From Halorubrum kocurii JCM 14978 (GTDB taxonomy: Archaea; Halobacteriota; Halobacteria; Halobacteriales; Haloferacaceae): a stretch of DNA of 59,719 bases. The DNA is taken from NCBI RefSeq assembly GCF_000337355.1, contig NZ_AOJH01000047.1:1-59719 (forward strand). Direction: 5' to 3'. This document shows, piece by piece, positions 25,311 to 34,221 of the stretch; the first letter of the stretch is position 1, and each line of letters begins with the position of its first letter. The translations under genes were made by a program, and so were the position numbers. The notes below the pieces were generated by a model. That model saw only the letters and a list, made by a program, of their open reading frames with translations. It had not been told where the DNA came from and did no database searches.

Positions 25311-25332
25311 CGTCCGAGACGACGAGCGACGC

Positions 25333-26049
25333 GTGTACCTCGGCGTCGACGAGGCCGGAAAAGGCCCCGTGCTCGGACCGATGGCGGCCGCGGCGGTGCT
25401 CGCCGACCCGTCGACCCTCCCGGCGGACGTCGACGACTCGAAGCGGCTCACCCCCTCTCGCCGCGAGTCGATCGACGCCGCGCTCCGAGAGGCCGACCGC
25501 GTCGCCGTCGGCGTCGCGTTCGTCGAGCCCGACGAGATCGATCGCCCGGAGACGGACATGAACACGCTCACGGTGCGCGGACAGGCGCGGGCGGTCCGAG
25601 CCGCGCTCGCGGACCGGGCTGCGATCGGCGACCGGGCCGCCGCCGGCCCTCTCGACGAGCCGGTCCGCGTCGTCGCCGACGCGGGCGACACCAGCGAGTC
25701 GCGGTTCGCCCGCCGGCTGGGCGAGTTCGTCGCCGACGGCGACGCCGACGCCGATCTCCCCGAAGTGGACGTGTCGGCCGCCCACGGCGCCGACGAGGAC
25801 GACCCGCTGGTCGGCGCTGCGAGCGTCGTCGCGAAGGTGGCCCGCGACCAGCGGATGGCTGCGGTCGACGCCGACTACGCCGCGTACGACGGGGTCGGGA
25901 GCGGCTATCCGAGCGATCCGACGACGCGATCGTTCCTCCGGGCGTACGTCGACGACCACGGTGACGTGCCAGACTGCGCGCGACGCTCGTGGGCGACCTG
26001 CGACGACGTGTTGGCGGCCGCCGAGCAGTCCGGCTTAGACGACTTTTAA
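25333..26049 (+). CDS. rnhB: Ribonuclease HII
   Basis: 238 residues from GTG. YLGVDEAGKGPVLGPMA carries the paired Asp-Glu of the active site, DSKRLTPSRRE follows, and the downstream VVADAGDTSE and GAASVVAKVARDQ hold the remaining metal ligands. It cleaves RNA in RNA-DNA hybrids, including single ribonucleotides in DNA. An acidic insertion (about 100-150) is longer than in bacterial enzymes. The stop is followed by a TTTTAAAT stretch that may terminate transcription. Confidence 0.95.
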   Translation: MYLGVDEAGKGPVLGPMAAAAVLADPSTLPADVDDSKRLTPSRRESIDAALREADRVAVGVAFVEPDEIDRPETDMNTLTVRGQARAVRAALADRAAIGDRAAAGPLDEPVRVVADAGDTSESRFARRLGEFVADGDADADLPEVDVSAAHGADEDDPLVGAASVVAKVARDQRMAAVDADYAAYDGVGSGYPSDPTTRSFLRAYVDDHGDVPDCARRSWATCDDVLAAAEQSGLDDF

Positions 26050-26084
26050 ATCTGGGCGAGGCGGGTCGAAACGCTCCGGGCGGG

Positions 26085-26822
26085 TCAGACCAACCCGGCG
26101 GCGGCCGCGCCGACGGCGTCGATGAACGTTTCCCAGACGGAGAAGCCGGCCACGATGGAGAGCACGGTGTCGGCGCCGAAGAAGGCGAACAGCGTCGCCG
26201 ACGCGAGGTGCGCCCGCCGCATGTTGACCCGGTGGGCGAAGGTGTGGAAGAAGTACGCGTTCGCGACGCTGATCGGGATGATCGCCAGCATCTCCCCGAC
26301 CCAGATCGCGGAGGTCACCCCGTACTGCACCGCCAGTCCGATCGTGACCAGCTGCGTCTTGTCGCCGAACTCGCCGGTGGCCATGAGCACGAAGATCGGG
26401 AGGAAGCCGCCGAGCGACCCCTCGTACCGGTCGAGCGGACCGGGGAGCGTCACCGAGTCCAGCGCGTCGAGGGTCGCGTCCTCCGGCGTCGGGTCCGCAC
26501 CGGCCGCCGTCGAGTCGCCGTTGGCGGCGGCGCGCTCCGAGTTCCGATCCGGCATCGACCGGTACAGCAAGTACGCGAAGACGAAGAACAGGACCGCGGT
26601 CACGGCGTCGAGCACGACTCCCGGCAACGCCGACTGCAGCGCCTGCCCGAAGGCGATCTCCACCGCCGTCCACCCGGCGAACGCCGACCCCGCTGCGGCG
26701 ACGACCACCTTCGGGTCGTACCGCGTCGACAGCGCGGCGATCATGAACTGCACCTTCTCGCCCGGTAACACGGCTAACTGGGCTACGAACGCGACGATCA
26801 GGATCTCCGCGTACGCGGTCAT
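26085..26822 (-). CDS. GDT1/TMEM165 (UPF0016) family cation exporter
   Basis: 245 residues in two halves, each of about three membrane helices, with an acidic linker (about 95-125). The second repeat has an intact signature, GEFGDKTQLVTIGLA. The first reads LPGEKVQFMIAALSTRY, where the usual E-x-G-D-K-T/S is altered. Family members export Mn2+ or Ca2+ in exchange for H+. No gene lies between it and the palindromes at 26966-26991, which may regulate it from 144 bases upstream. Confidence 0.88.
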   Translation of the reverse strand: MTAYAEILIVAFVAQLAVLPGEKVQFMIAALSTRYDPKVVVAAAGSAFAGWTAVEIAFGQALQSALPGVVLDAVTAVLFFVFAYLLYRSMPDRNSERAAANGDSTAAGADPTPEDATLDALDSVTLPGPLDRYEGSLGGFLPIFVLMATGEFGDKTQLVTIGLAVQYGVTSAIWVGEMLAIIPISVANAYFFHTFAHRVNMRRAHLASATLFAFFGADTVLSIVAGFSVWETFIDAVGAAAAGLV

Positions 26823-26965
26823 GCGGTCCCGCCCTCCACCGCCTCGCCGGCCGCGGTCGACTGTCCGAGTCCGTCCGCCCGTGCGACGACTGTCGCCCGG
26901 ATTCGCGTGTCGATCGGGCCCGTCGATCCTGTCGATCCGCGTCGGTCGTCGGTCGTCACGATCGA

Positions 26966-26991
26966 TTTAGAATGGTCTAAACTAATAGTTT
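26966..26991. promoter_or_regulatory. Overlapping palindromes upstream of the GDT1-family gene
   Basis: TTTAGA-ATGG-TCTAAA (26966-26981, perfect 6-base arms) overlaps AAACTAATAGTTT (26979-26991, perfect 5-base arms). The AT-rich block stands out from very GC-rich flanks and could combine a promoter with a regulator site. The transcript to the GDT1 gene would then have a leader above 100 bases. The rest of the gap 26823-27047 shows nothing recognisable. Confidence 0.5.
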
Positions 26992-27047
26992 GTCGACTCC
27001 GCGGATCTCGCGGGGACAGAGCGACGCGGCGTGCCGCCCGCGTCGCC

Positions 27048-28637
27048 CTACCGGACCGTCAGCAGGCGACGCAGGATGTCCCCGTACGCGGGACGGGTGA
27101 TCAGCACGCCGATCAGCACGCCGAGGATGGTGAAGATCGCGAAGCCGGACAGGTCGCCGAGCGATAGCACCATCAACGGCGACATCGCGATGATCGTCGT
27201 CGCCGCGGCCGCACCGATCACCCAGAAGGCCCGGCGGAACCGGGAGTTGAACACCTTTCGGGAGTTCACCTCGCCCTCGCTCATCACCTCGTCGGCGATG
27301 ATCACGAGGTCGTCGACCCCCGTCCCGACGACCGCGATGAACCCGGCGATCACGGCCAGCTCGATCGGGTAGCTCAACAGCGCGGCGAAGCCGAGCAGCG
27401 CGTACACCTCGGCGAGCGCCGTGACGATCATCGGCAGCGCCACCGCGGGCTCGCGGTAGCGCAGGAACACCATGCCCGCGACCGCGAACACCGCGAGGAT
27501 TCCGGTGAAGAGCGAGTAGTTCTTGTAGTTCTCGCCCTGCGACGCGGAGATGGACCGCGAGGTTCCCTGCCCGCTGATGTCGAGCTCGGCCGGGAGCGCG
27601 CCGGCGCGCAGGTTGATGGAGATCCGCTCCGCCTCGCTGAACTCGCCCGTCGTGAGTCGGAAGCCGCCGTCGGTGGCCCACGAGCCGCTCGCCATGCTGT
27701 CCGCGAGGCCGGGGTCCATCCCGAAGGAGTTGACGACCTCTCCGTCGACGGTGAGCAGGAGGCACGGGTTGCTCACGTCGTCCGGATTCGCGCCGTAGTC
27801 GCACTGGTCGAGGTCGGAGTTGTACGCCTCCGCGAACCCGCGGTCGGCGACCGCCTGCTGGAAGCTGTGGGCGGGCGACTGCTCGCCCTCCGGCGCGGTG
27901 TTCCGGACCGTCACCGGCACGTACGCCCCGGACCCCCGCTCGGCCTGAGCGGCGGATCCCAGCTCTTCGAAGTCGTCCTGCGTCAGCACGTCCTCCTGTA
28001 TCTCGGTCCCGTTGTCGCCCGGATACGCGATGTCGATCGCGACCGTCCCGCGGTCTTCGAGGAGGTCGATCACGCTGCTGCGGTCCTCCCCGGGCACCTC
28101 GACGAGGATGAAGTACTCGCCGGTGAGCGACTGCACCTGCTGGACCGTCCCGCCGGAGAGCCCGGTCTGATCGATCTTGTCCTCGATGATCCCCTCCGCG
28201 ACGTCCCGGGTCTCTTGAGTCACCCCGGACCGGACGTCGCCGTAGGCGTAGCCCGACGCGTCCATCGCCGCGCGGAACTCCGACTCGGTGACCGACGAGT
28301 CGGTCACCTCGACGGCGTTCTCTTCGGGGACCGCACTGACGTCCGTCTCGGACGTGTCGTTCAGCCCCGCCGCGACGGCCTCCGCCACCTCCGGTGCCGG
28401 ATCGCCGCCGAAGTCGACCTCGGTGGCGGTGTAGCCGACCAGCGGGGCGCGGACCCGCGTCCCGCCCGCGAGGTCCAGCCCGTACTGGAGGTTGGTCACG
28501 CCCTGTTGGGCCTCGGAGACGTCCTCGCCGGGAGCGGTCTCCGGGCCGAACTGCGGCGCGAACAGCGCCACGGTCGCGGCGATCACGACGACGACCAGCA
28601 GCAGGATCCGCCAGTTGTTCTTGATGGACTCGAACAT
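27048..28637 (-). CDS. secD: Protein-export membrane protein SecD
   Basis: 529 residues. One N-terminal helix (10-28), the D1-type motif YGLDLAGGTRV, a large extracellular domain (about 60-350), then five C-terminal helices with AGFIAVVGTGVDDLVIIADE. SecDF uses ion gradients to aid Sec translocation. Its ATG overlaps the secF stop by one base (TAATG), so order is secF-secD, as usual in haloarchaea. Confidence 0.96.
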   Translation of the reverse strand: MFESIKNNWRILLLVVVVIAATVALFAPQFGPETAPGEDVSEAQQGVTNLQYGLDLAGGTRVRAPLVGYTATEVDFGGDPAPEVAEAVAAGLNDTSETDVSAVPEENAVEVTDSSVTESEFRAAMDASGYAYGDVRSGVTQETRDVAEGIIEDKIDQTGLSGGTVQQVQSLTGEYFILVEVPGEDRSSVIDLLEDRGTVAIDIAYPGDNGTEIQEDVLTQDDFEELGSAAQAERGSGAYVPVTVRNTAPEGEQSPAHSFQQAVADRGFAEAYNSDLDQCDYGANPDDVSNPCLLLTVDGEVVNSFGMDPGLADSMASGSWATDGGFRLTTGEFSEAERISINLRAGALPAELDISGQGTSRSISASQGENYKNYSLFTGILAVFAVAGMVFLRYREPAVALPMIVTALAEVYALLGFAALLSYPIELAVIAGFIAVVGTGVDDLVIIADEVMSEGEVNSRKVFNSRFRRAFWVIGAAAATTIIAMSPLMVLSLGDLSGFAIFTILGVLIGVLITRPAYGDILRRLLTVR

Positions 28638-29518
28638 TACCGTTTCACCCCCTCGAACTTGTACCAGCGAAGCAGCGAGACGTTCAGCAGGTACGTGTTC
28701 ATCAGGTCGGCACAGAGGCCGACGGAGAGGATGATGCCGATGTTCCGGAGGAGGTCGACTCCGAACAGCGCCGCGACGATCGCCATCACGATCATCGCCG
28801 CCATCGACGTGAGCGTCATCGTGACGCCGGTCCGCGTCGCGCGCCGGACCGACTCGTAGAAGTCACCGGTCCGACGCAGCACGGAGTTGTTCAGCAGGAT
28901 GTCGGAGTCGACGCTGTACCCGATGATCATCAGGAGCGCCGCGATCGTCCCGAGGGTCATCTGGATCCCGAGGAGGTTCATCACCGCGATGGGGATCACC
29001 AGGTCGGAGAACGCCGACGCGACCACCGCGACGGACGGGACGAACGTCCGGAACAGCGCGAACACGAGCACGCTCATCCCGAGGAAGGCGAGCGCCACGC
29101 CGAAGACCGCGGTCCGGGCCGTGTCGGACGCGAAGCTAGGGGACACCTGGTCGATCGCGCTCGTGGACAACCCCGCCTCGTCGGCCTGCGTCGACAGGTC
29201 CTCGGCCAAGCCGCCGGGGTCCTCGTCGGCCGCCCGGAACGTGACCACGTACACGTCGTCCCCGGGGATCGACCGGACCGAGTCGGGCTGCCGCTCGAAC
29301 GCGGTCTCGATCTGCTGTTCTACGTCGCCGCCGTCGTCGGCGATCCGGAGCTCTACGCCGCCCGTGAACTCCAACCCGAGGTTCGCCGGCGCGCCCGTGA
29401 CGAGATACCACCCGCCGATGATCGCGAGCGCGAGAACGAGGACCGCGAGCGGGACCGCCACGAGCTGCCGGTTCGAGTACTCGGTGTAGTTGACCTCCGG
29501 TACCTCGATCGCTACCAT
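28637..29518 (-). CDS. secF: Protein-export membrane protein SecF
   Basis: 293 residues with six predicted helices. LGLEFTGGVELRI is the SecF signature, and GYSVDSDILLNNSVLRR with RATRTGVTMTLTSMAAMIV are the conserved membrane motifs. First gene of secFD. A CTTATTC TATA-like element at about 29543-29549 lies 27 bases upstream. Confidence 0.96.
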   Translation of the reverse strand: MVAIEVPEVNYTEYSNRQLVAVPLAVLVLALAIIGGWYLVTGAPANLGLEFTGGVELRIADDGGDVEQQIETAFERQPDSVRSIPGDDVYVVTFRAADEDPGGLAEDLSTQADEAGLSTSAIDQVSPSFASDTARTAVFGVALAFLGMSVLVFALFRTFVPSVAVVASAFSDLVIPIAVMNLLGIQMTLGTIAALLMIIGYSVDSDILLNNSVLRRTGDFYESVRRATRTGVTMTLTSMAAMIVMAIVAALFGVDLLRNIGIILSVGLCADLMNTYLLNVSLLRWYKFEGVKR

Positions 29519-29665
29519 AAATACCGGTTCCTGCGCGGGCGCGAATAAGCCTTCTTACTCACCCGCGAGCGCGTTCCGCCCCGCGGTCTTCACTCGCATC
29601 CGGTCGGTCGCCGGCCGACGCGTCGCGCCGCAACGGATTAGCCGCCGGGCGACGTAGTCGGTCGC

Positions 29666-30013
29666 ATGAAACCGAGTGCCACGCGCGTCGTCCTCTCGTA
29701 CCCCGAGGGGCTCAGCGACTGGGGCCGCGATCAGGTCGAGACAGACCGCTACCGAGGCTACTTCGCCCGGGTCCTCGACCGCGTCGCGGTCGGCGACACC
29801 TACGAGGAGTTCGTCGACGTCGGCTGTTGCGGCGACAGCCTCGACGTCCCGTTCCGCGTCGAGCGGGTCGAGGTCAACGGCGACCCGGTCGACGCGGCGG
29901 TCGTGAGCGACGCGACGGCCGTCGACTACGAGACGCGGTCCGGCGACGTCGACGGCGGCTGGCGGGTCCAGAGCGCGGCGGGGGCGTCGTGCGCGACCGC
30001 CGACCGGGAGTGA
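29666..30013 (+). CDS. Conserved haloarchaeal protein, unknown function
   Basis: 115 residues, soluble. A conserved-looking core is YPEGLSDWGRDQVETDRYRG and EFVDVGCCGDSLDVPFRVER, with adjacent cysteines CC that might bind metal. No recognised domain. A GATTAG element about 28 bases upstream is a weak TATA. Convergent with 30032-30502. Confidence 0.65.
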   Translation: MKPSATRVVLSYPEGLSDWGRDQVETDRYRGYFARVLDRVAVGDTYEEFVDVGCCGDSLDVPFRVERVEVNGDPVDAAVVSDATAVDYETRSGDVDGGWRVQSAAGASCATADRE

Positions 30014-30031
30014 GCGGGCCTCGCCGAGCGC

Positions 30032-30502
30032 CTACGGCATGTACCGCACGCTGACCACGCCAGGCTCCGATCGGATCTCGACGCGGTTCACGCCGAGCCG
30101 GGCCGCCCGCGAGAGCGTCGCCTCGCGGTCGTCGATCACGTCTGCGACCGCGTCCGTGGTGTCGGCTTCCGGCGGCGTCAAGACGTGTACCTCGCCGACG
30201 CCCGCGCGCTCCTCGCGGGCGAGCTCGCCGGCCTCCGTCTCGGCCGCCAGCTCGCGCTCGTGGACGGTCGGAGGCTCCTCGCTCTCCTCGATCGAGAGGG
30301 AGCGCCGCTCCACGACCTCGACGACCTGGTACGTGACCTCCATCGGCGGGTCGGGCGCGACGGTCGCCTCCACGGCGTCGTCGACCGCCAGCCCGGGGTT
30401 CGAGCTCAGCGTGTGCACCTGCCCGTCGTGAACGTCTTTCAGCACCGCGGAGTCGCTCTCGACGTGCGTGACGAGGAACGTGCTCTCCTTCTCGTCGGTC
30501 AT
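30032..30502 (-). CDS. Conserved haloarchaeal protein (DUF5812-like)
   Basis: 156 residues. The N-terminal half looks like an OB/beta-barrel (STFLVTHVESDSAVLKDVHD, QVHTLSSNPGLAVDDAVEAT) and the C-terminal half is helical with RAARLGVNRVEIRSEPGVVS. I associate this with DUF5812 but cannot verify it. Cytoplasmic, acidic, function unknown. Confidence 0.65.
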   Translation of the reverse strand: MTDEKESTFLVTHVESDSAVLKDVHDGQVHTLSSNPGLAVDDAVEATVAPDPPMEVTYQVVEVVERRSLSIEESEEPPTVHERELAAETEAGELAREERAGVGEVHVLTPPEADTTDAVADVIDDREATLSRAARLGVNRVEIRSEPGVVSVRYMP

Positions 30503-30568
30503 TACCGGTCGTAGGCGGCCGAGCCTTTTCGGGGTTTCGAGCCGCGCTGTTCGGGGTTTCGAGCCGCG

Positions 30569-31324
30569 TCAGTCCCGAACGACGCGCGGGTCGCCGTCTT
30601 CGACGACCACGTCGAGGCCGCGCTCGTGGACGAACGCGGCGGTGTAGTCCGGGACGACGCGTTCGGCGGCGAACCGCGCGCGAAGCAGGGGAACGGCGTC
30701 GAGCAGGTCGTCGCCGTCGACCATCGAGGGAGACGACGGTAAGAACTCCACGTCGAGGTCTGCGTCGGCGCCGCGCGCCGCGAGGGTGGGCAGGCTCGGC
30801 TCCTCGAACGCGCCGTCGAAGTCGATGGGCGCGGTGAAGCCGGCGTAGAAGGTCCGCCCGCGGGTGGAGGGACCGAGGACGACTTCGTTCGTCCGGAGCT
30901 TCATCGCGGCCGAGTCGATGACGGTCCGCGAGAGCAGCGGCGCCTGCGGGGTGACGATCGCGACCGAGTCGGCGTTCTCCTCACGGAGCAGGTGGGTGAC
31001 GGTGTTGCCGGCGCGCGCGCCAAACGAGGAGCCGACCTGCCGCTCGAACCGGACCTCCTCGGTGCCGCCGAGGGTGTCGGCGACGAGGGCGCGCAGCTCC
31101 GCCTCGGGCGCGGTGTCGGTGCGGTGTTCGGCCGGGAGGTCGTCGTCGACCGGGTAGTTCACGAGGAGGTCGCCGCCGGAGCGGTCGACCGCGAGGACGG
31201 CGTCTCGGAACAGCGCCTCGTACAGTTCGGCGGCCTCGGCGGTCGACAGCGGTGTCGACTCCGCGAGCCCGGTCGCGACGAGCCCCTCGCGGGGCGGCTT
31301 CGCAAGCACGGCGACGACGGTCAT
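30569..31324 (-). CDS. DUF2064-like (TIGR04282 / glycosyltransferase-A fold) protein
   Basis: 251 residues beginning MTVVAVLAKPPREGLVATGL. The AKPP..G start and VAIVTPQAPLLSRTVIDSA (where this family usually has G.D.P) suggest a GT-A nucleotidyl or glycosyl transferase-like fold. Several usual acidic metal ligands are replaced, so enzymatic activity is uncertain. ACTTGAAG at about 31348-31355 is a likely promoter element. Confidence 0.65.
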   Translation of the reverse strand: MTVVAVLAKPPREGLVATGLAESTPLSTAEAAELYEALFRDAVLAVDRSGGDLLVNYPVDDDLPAEHRTDTAPEAELRALVADTLGGTEEVRFERQVGSSFGARAGNTVTHLLREENADSVAIVTPQAPLLSRTVIDSAAMKLRTNEVVLGPSTRGRTFYAGFTAPIDFDGAFEEPSLPTLAARGADADLDVEFLPSSPSMVDGDDLLDAVPLLRARFAAERVVPDYTAAFVHERGLDVVVEDGDPRVVRD

Positions 31325-31394
31325 ACCGGACGAAGTGGCCCGCGCATCTTCAAGTCGCCGCTTCGGTCACGGGCACAGGGTCGGCGGCGGTCGC

Positions 31395-31991
31395 CTACGC
31401 GAAGTCGCGCCGCATCGCGATCTCGAACCACGGGCACAGACGGAGCTGCCGGTACAGCGCCGGGTTCTCGTGGAGGTGCTCGTAGTCGGCCCACAGCAGG
31501 CCGCCGATCTCCGCCTCGTCGGGGTCGAGCGAGGTGTCGTCGAGCGTCACCTTCAGCACCGAGCAGACCTCCCACTCGACGCCCTCGTTGGGGTAGTAGC
31601 GCTTGTACTCGAACTTGTCCGTTACGCGGAGGTCGCCGTACTGGTCGGGGGTGATCCCCAGCTCCTCTTCGAGGCGCTGTTCCGTCGCGTCCTCCTGCGA
31701 CTGCCCCTCGACGGGGTGGGAGGCGACCGTCCCGTCCCAATGGCCGTCCCACAGCCGCTTCGTGGGCGCGCGCTGGGCCAGCAGGATCCGGCCGTCGGTG
31801 TCGTACACGAGGCAGGTGAACGCTCGGTGACGGATCCCGTCGCCGGTGTGGGCGTCGAGCCGGTTCACCGTCCCCTGCTCGACGTCGTCGGGATCGACGG
31901 CGATCACGTCCTGCAGCGCGTTCTCGTGGTCCGTGTCGGTGGCGGCCTGCCCGGCGGAGTCACCGGTGGCGGCCGCGTCCTCGGAGCTCAT
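31395..31991 (-). CDS. idi: Isopentenyl-diphosphate delta-isomerase, type I
   Basis: 198 residues from ATG 31991. The Nudix-fold IDI core holds HRAFTCLVYDTDGRILLAQR, WDGTVASHPVEGQ and the Nudix helix EDATEQRLEEELGI, then YNEGVEWE-type PNEGVEWEVC, where Cys and Glu act in catalysis. It interconverts IPP and DMAPP for archaeal lipids and carotenoids. An N-terminal 40-residue acidic extension is typical of haloarchaea. CTTATTAG at 32015-32022 sets this start. Confidence 0.95.
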   Translation of the reverse strand: MSSEDAAATGDSAGQAATDTDHENALQDVIAVDPDDVEQGTVNRLDAHTGDGIRHRAFTCLVYDTDGRILLAQRAPTKRLWDGHWDGTVASHPVEGQSQEDATEQRLEEELGITPDQYGDLRVTDKFEYKRYYPNEGVEWEVCSVLKVTLDDTSLDPDEAEIGGLLWADYEHLHENPALYRQLRLCPWFEIAMRRDFA

Positions 31992-32151
31992 GCGATGTAG
32001 GTCGATCACCAGGGCTAATAAGCGTTCGATACGGCGCCCGCGGACCGGGGCGGCGGCGCCGGCGATCGCCCCGTTCTCGTTCCCCGCTGACGCCGCCGTT
32101 CACGGCCGCGGTTCGACGCGCTTAACCGCCTCCCGCGGTTACTTCGTGCGG

Positions 32152-33558
32152 ATGAGTGACCCGGCGCTCGACGTCGTCGAGTTCGTGTTGACGACGCACC
32201 TCTACACCGAGAACCGCGACCTCGACGAGAACGACCTGCCGCCGCGCTTCCGGCAGGTGTTCTGGTCGGACGACGCCGCCGACGACGCCCCGGTCGGCGT
32301 GGAGCGGCCGCTCAAGCCGACGAGCGAGACGACCCGCACCGCGACCGGCGTCGAGCACCCGTGGGACGCGGTCTCCGACCTGCTCTTCACCCAGCGGACC
32401 GAGTTCTCCGGCGAGATATCGCTGACGCAGCCGGCGATGGCGCTGGAGTGGTACCGCGACCACGCGGACGACGAGCGGATCGCCCAGAACCCGACGATCG
32501 TCGCCGCGCTGGCCGACGCGGACGACCTCGACGCGCCGGTGACCCACGAGGAGGCCCGCGACAGCGTCCGGCCGATCCAGGCCGACCGCGTCTGGATCGA
32601 CGCCCTCCTCGAGGAGTACTTCGACGAGGACGAGGACGCGGAGATGCTCGACCTCGTCAACGTCCGCGCGCCGGAGGAGATCGAGACGACCCTCGCGGAC
32701 CTCGTGCTCACCGGCGACCAGGAGGGCGAGATCCAGAAGATCGTGAAGGCGATCGAGCACCGCGAGTACCTCGCGCAGATCGGGCTCCGCGAGATCGGGA
32801 AGCTGCTGTTCGTCGGCCCGCCGGGGACCGGGAAAACCACCATTTCGCGGGCGCTCGCGCACGAGCTCGGGCTCCCGTTCGTCGAGGTGAAGCTCTCGAT
32901 GATCACGAGCCAGTACCTCGGCGAGACCGCGAAGAACGTCGAGAAGACCTTCGAGGTCGCCAAGCGGCTCTCTCCGTGTATCCTCTTCATCGACGAGTTC
33001 GACTCGGTGGCGAAGACCCGGCGCTCCGACGAGCACGCCGCGCTGAAGCGCGCGGTCAACACCCTCCTCAAATCGATCGACGAGGTGTCGCTGGTGCGCG
33101 ACGAGGTCCTCCTCATCGGCGCGACCAACCACCCGGACCAGCTCGACGCGGCCGCGTGGCGCCGCTTCGACGAGATCGTCAACTTCCCCAAGCCCGACCG
33201 CGACATGCGCGCGGACATCCTCCGCGTGGTCACTCGGGAGATGCAGATCGCCGACTTCGACCCCGAGGAGGTCGCCGACCGGACGACCGGACTCACGGGC
33301 TCCGACCTCCGGATGGTGCTCCGCGAGGCGGTCCTCGGCGCGCTCACGGAGGACCGGATGACGATCACGCAGGAGGACGTAATGGAGGCCGTCGAGGACT
33401 TCGAGGAGCGCGACAACCTCAAGAACATGGACATGATCGACGGCGAGGGCGCGGAGGTGCTCGGCGAGACGGACCCCGACGGGCAGGACCACACGCACGA
33501 CGACGAGGCCGACGACGCGGCCCACGACCACGGCGCGCACAGCCACTCGCACGACTGA
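32152..33558 (+). CDS. AAA+ ATPase with histidine-rich tail
   Basis: 468 residues. A novel-looking acidic N-terminal region of about 205 residues precedes one AAA+ module: Walker A GPPGTGKT (222-229), Walker B ILFIDEFD (277-284), sensor GATNHP (323-328) and arginine residues in WRRFDEIVNFP. The lid ends around 415. The last 25 residues are Asp/His-rich (THDDEADDAAHDHGAHSHSH), a possible metal-binding tail. The core resembles proteasomal/Cdc48-like ATPases but has a single module and no N-domain or HbYX end, so it is not PAN. Role unknown. Confidence 0.85.
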   Translation: MSDPALDVVEFVLTTHLYTENRDLDENDLPPRFRQVFWSDDAADDAPVGVERPLKPTSETTRTATGVEHPWDAVSDLLFTQRTEFSGEISLTQPAMALEWYRDHADDERIAQNPTIVAALADADDLDAPVTHEEARDSVRPIQADRVWIDALLEEYFDEDEDAEMLDLVNVRAPEEIETTLADLVLTGDQEGEIQKIVKAIEHREYLAQIGLREIGKLLFVGPPGTGKTTISRALAHELGLPFVEVKLSMITSQYLGETAKNVEKTFEVAKRLSPCILFIDEFDSVAKTRRSDEHAALKRAVNTLLKSIDEVSLVRDEVLLIGATNHPDQLDAAAWRRFDEIVNFPKPDRDMRADILRVVTREMQIADFDPEEVADRTTGLTGSDLRMVLREAVLGALTEDRMTITQEDVMEAVEDFEERDNLKNMDMIDGEGAEVLGETDPDGQDHTHDDEADDAAHDHGAHSHSHD

Positions 33559-33755
33559 TTCACGCCGGCGCAACGTTTTCCGGCCGTGTCCTCGCCGTCG
33601 GCGGTTGTTTATAACCGATGGCGATGAGAGTTCGAGGACGAGATTGCTAACAGTCCCGTCTGCGGTACCAACGGCGACTCACGGATGAACGCCGACGAGT
33701 GTCTCATTTAAATACAGAACCGAAAACATACATCCTTTCGCGCTCGAATCGTCCC
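33559..33755. other. Lower-GC intergenic region
   Basis: An AT-enriched gap between the AAA+ ATPase and the lipoprotein gene. It includes TGTTTATAACC at about 33604-33614 and ATTTAAATAC at about 33707-33716, both promoter-like. Only the elements around 33726-33733 have the right spacing for the gene at 33756. No ORF or RNA gene recognised. Confidence 0.4.
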
Positions 33756-34172
33756 ATGAAGCGGCGAGCGATTTTGGTCTCTTGCGGCGTTCTCGCCGGG
33801 TTGGGCGGATGTCTGAACCGCAGCGGAGAACCAACCGACAACAGCTCCAACACGACGACACCGAACAGCACCGCAGCCAACAGTTCCACAGCCGACGACA
33901 CCGAAACGGACGGCGGCCGTCCGTCGTACGTGGTCACCGTCTCAAGGGAGGACGTCGATCAGCCAGACAACAGCTGTCACTTCGAGGAACTCCCCGAGGG
34001 GGCACAAGAGGAAGTCGAGAACGCGATAAGGGATCTGGACACCGACTCCGACGATAGGGGAAGCCACGATGTGTACGGAAGTGCGGAATTACTAGATACT
34101 GAGTGTTACAACACGTATCTCGAATACGACGGTCAGTACTATTGGACCTCGATAGACGCGGTCAGCGGCTGA
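33756..34172 (+). CDS. Small lipoprotein, unknown function
   Basis: 138 residues. The N-terminal MKRRAILVSCGVLAGLGGCL has a hydrophobic core and a lipobox (LGGC), the exported lipoprotein pattern of haloarchaea. A Ser/Thr/Asn-rich disordered linker (24-55) leads to a domain with three cysteines (NSCHFEELPEGAQEEVENAI, LDTECYNTYLEYDGQYYW). Codon use is visibly less GC-rich than neighbours (many AAC, ACA, TCC), suggesting recent acquisition or relaxed composition. Confidence 0.75.
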   Translation: MKRRAILVSCGVLAGLGGCLNRSGEPTDNSSNTTTPNSTAANSSTADDTETDGGRPSYVVTVSREDVDQPDNSCHFEELPEGAQEEVENAIRDLDTDSDDRGSHDVYGSAELLDTECYNTYLEYDGQYYWTSIDAVSG

Positions 34173-34221
34173 TCGGCTCTCCGTCCTTGTAATAACTGCC
34201 ACCGACGTCGACGAATTCGAC

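Noticed and set aside
33559-33755. A small RNA gene driven by TGTTTATAACC at about 33604
   Set aside because: TATA-like sequence alone; no stable conserved structure or terminator could be recognised.
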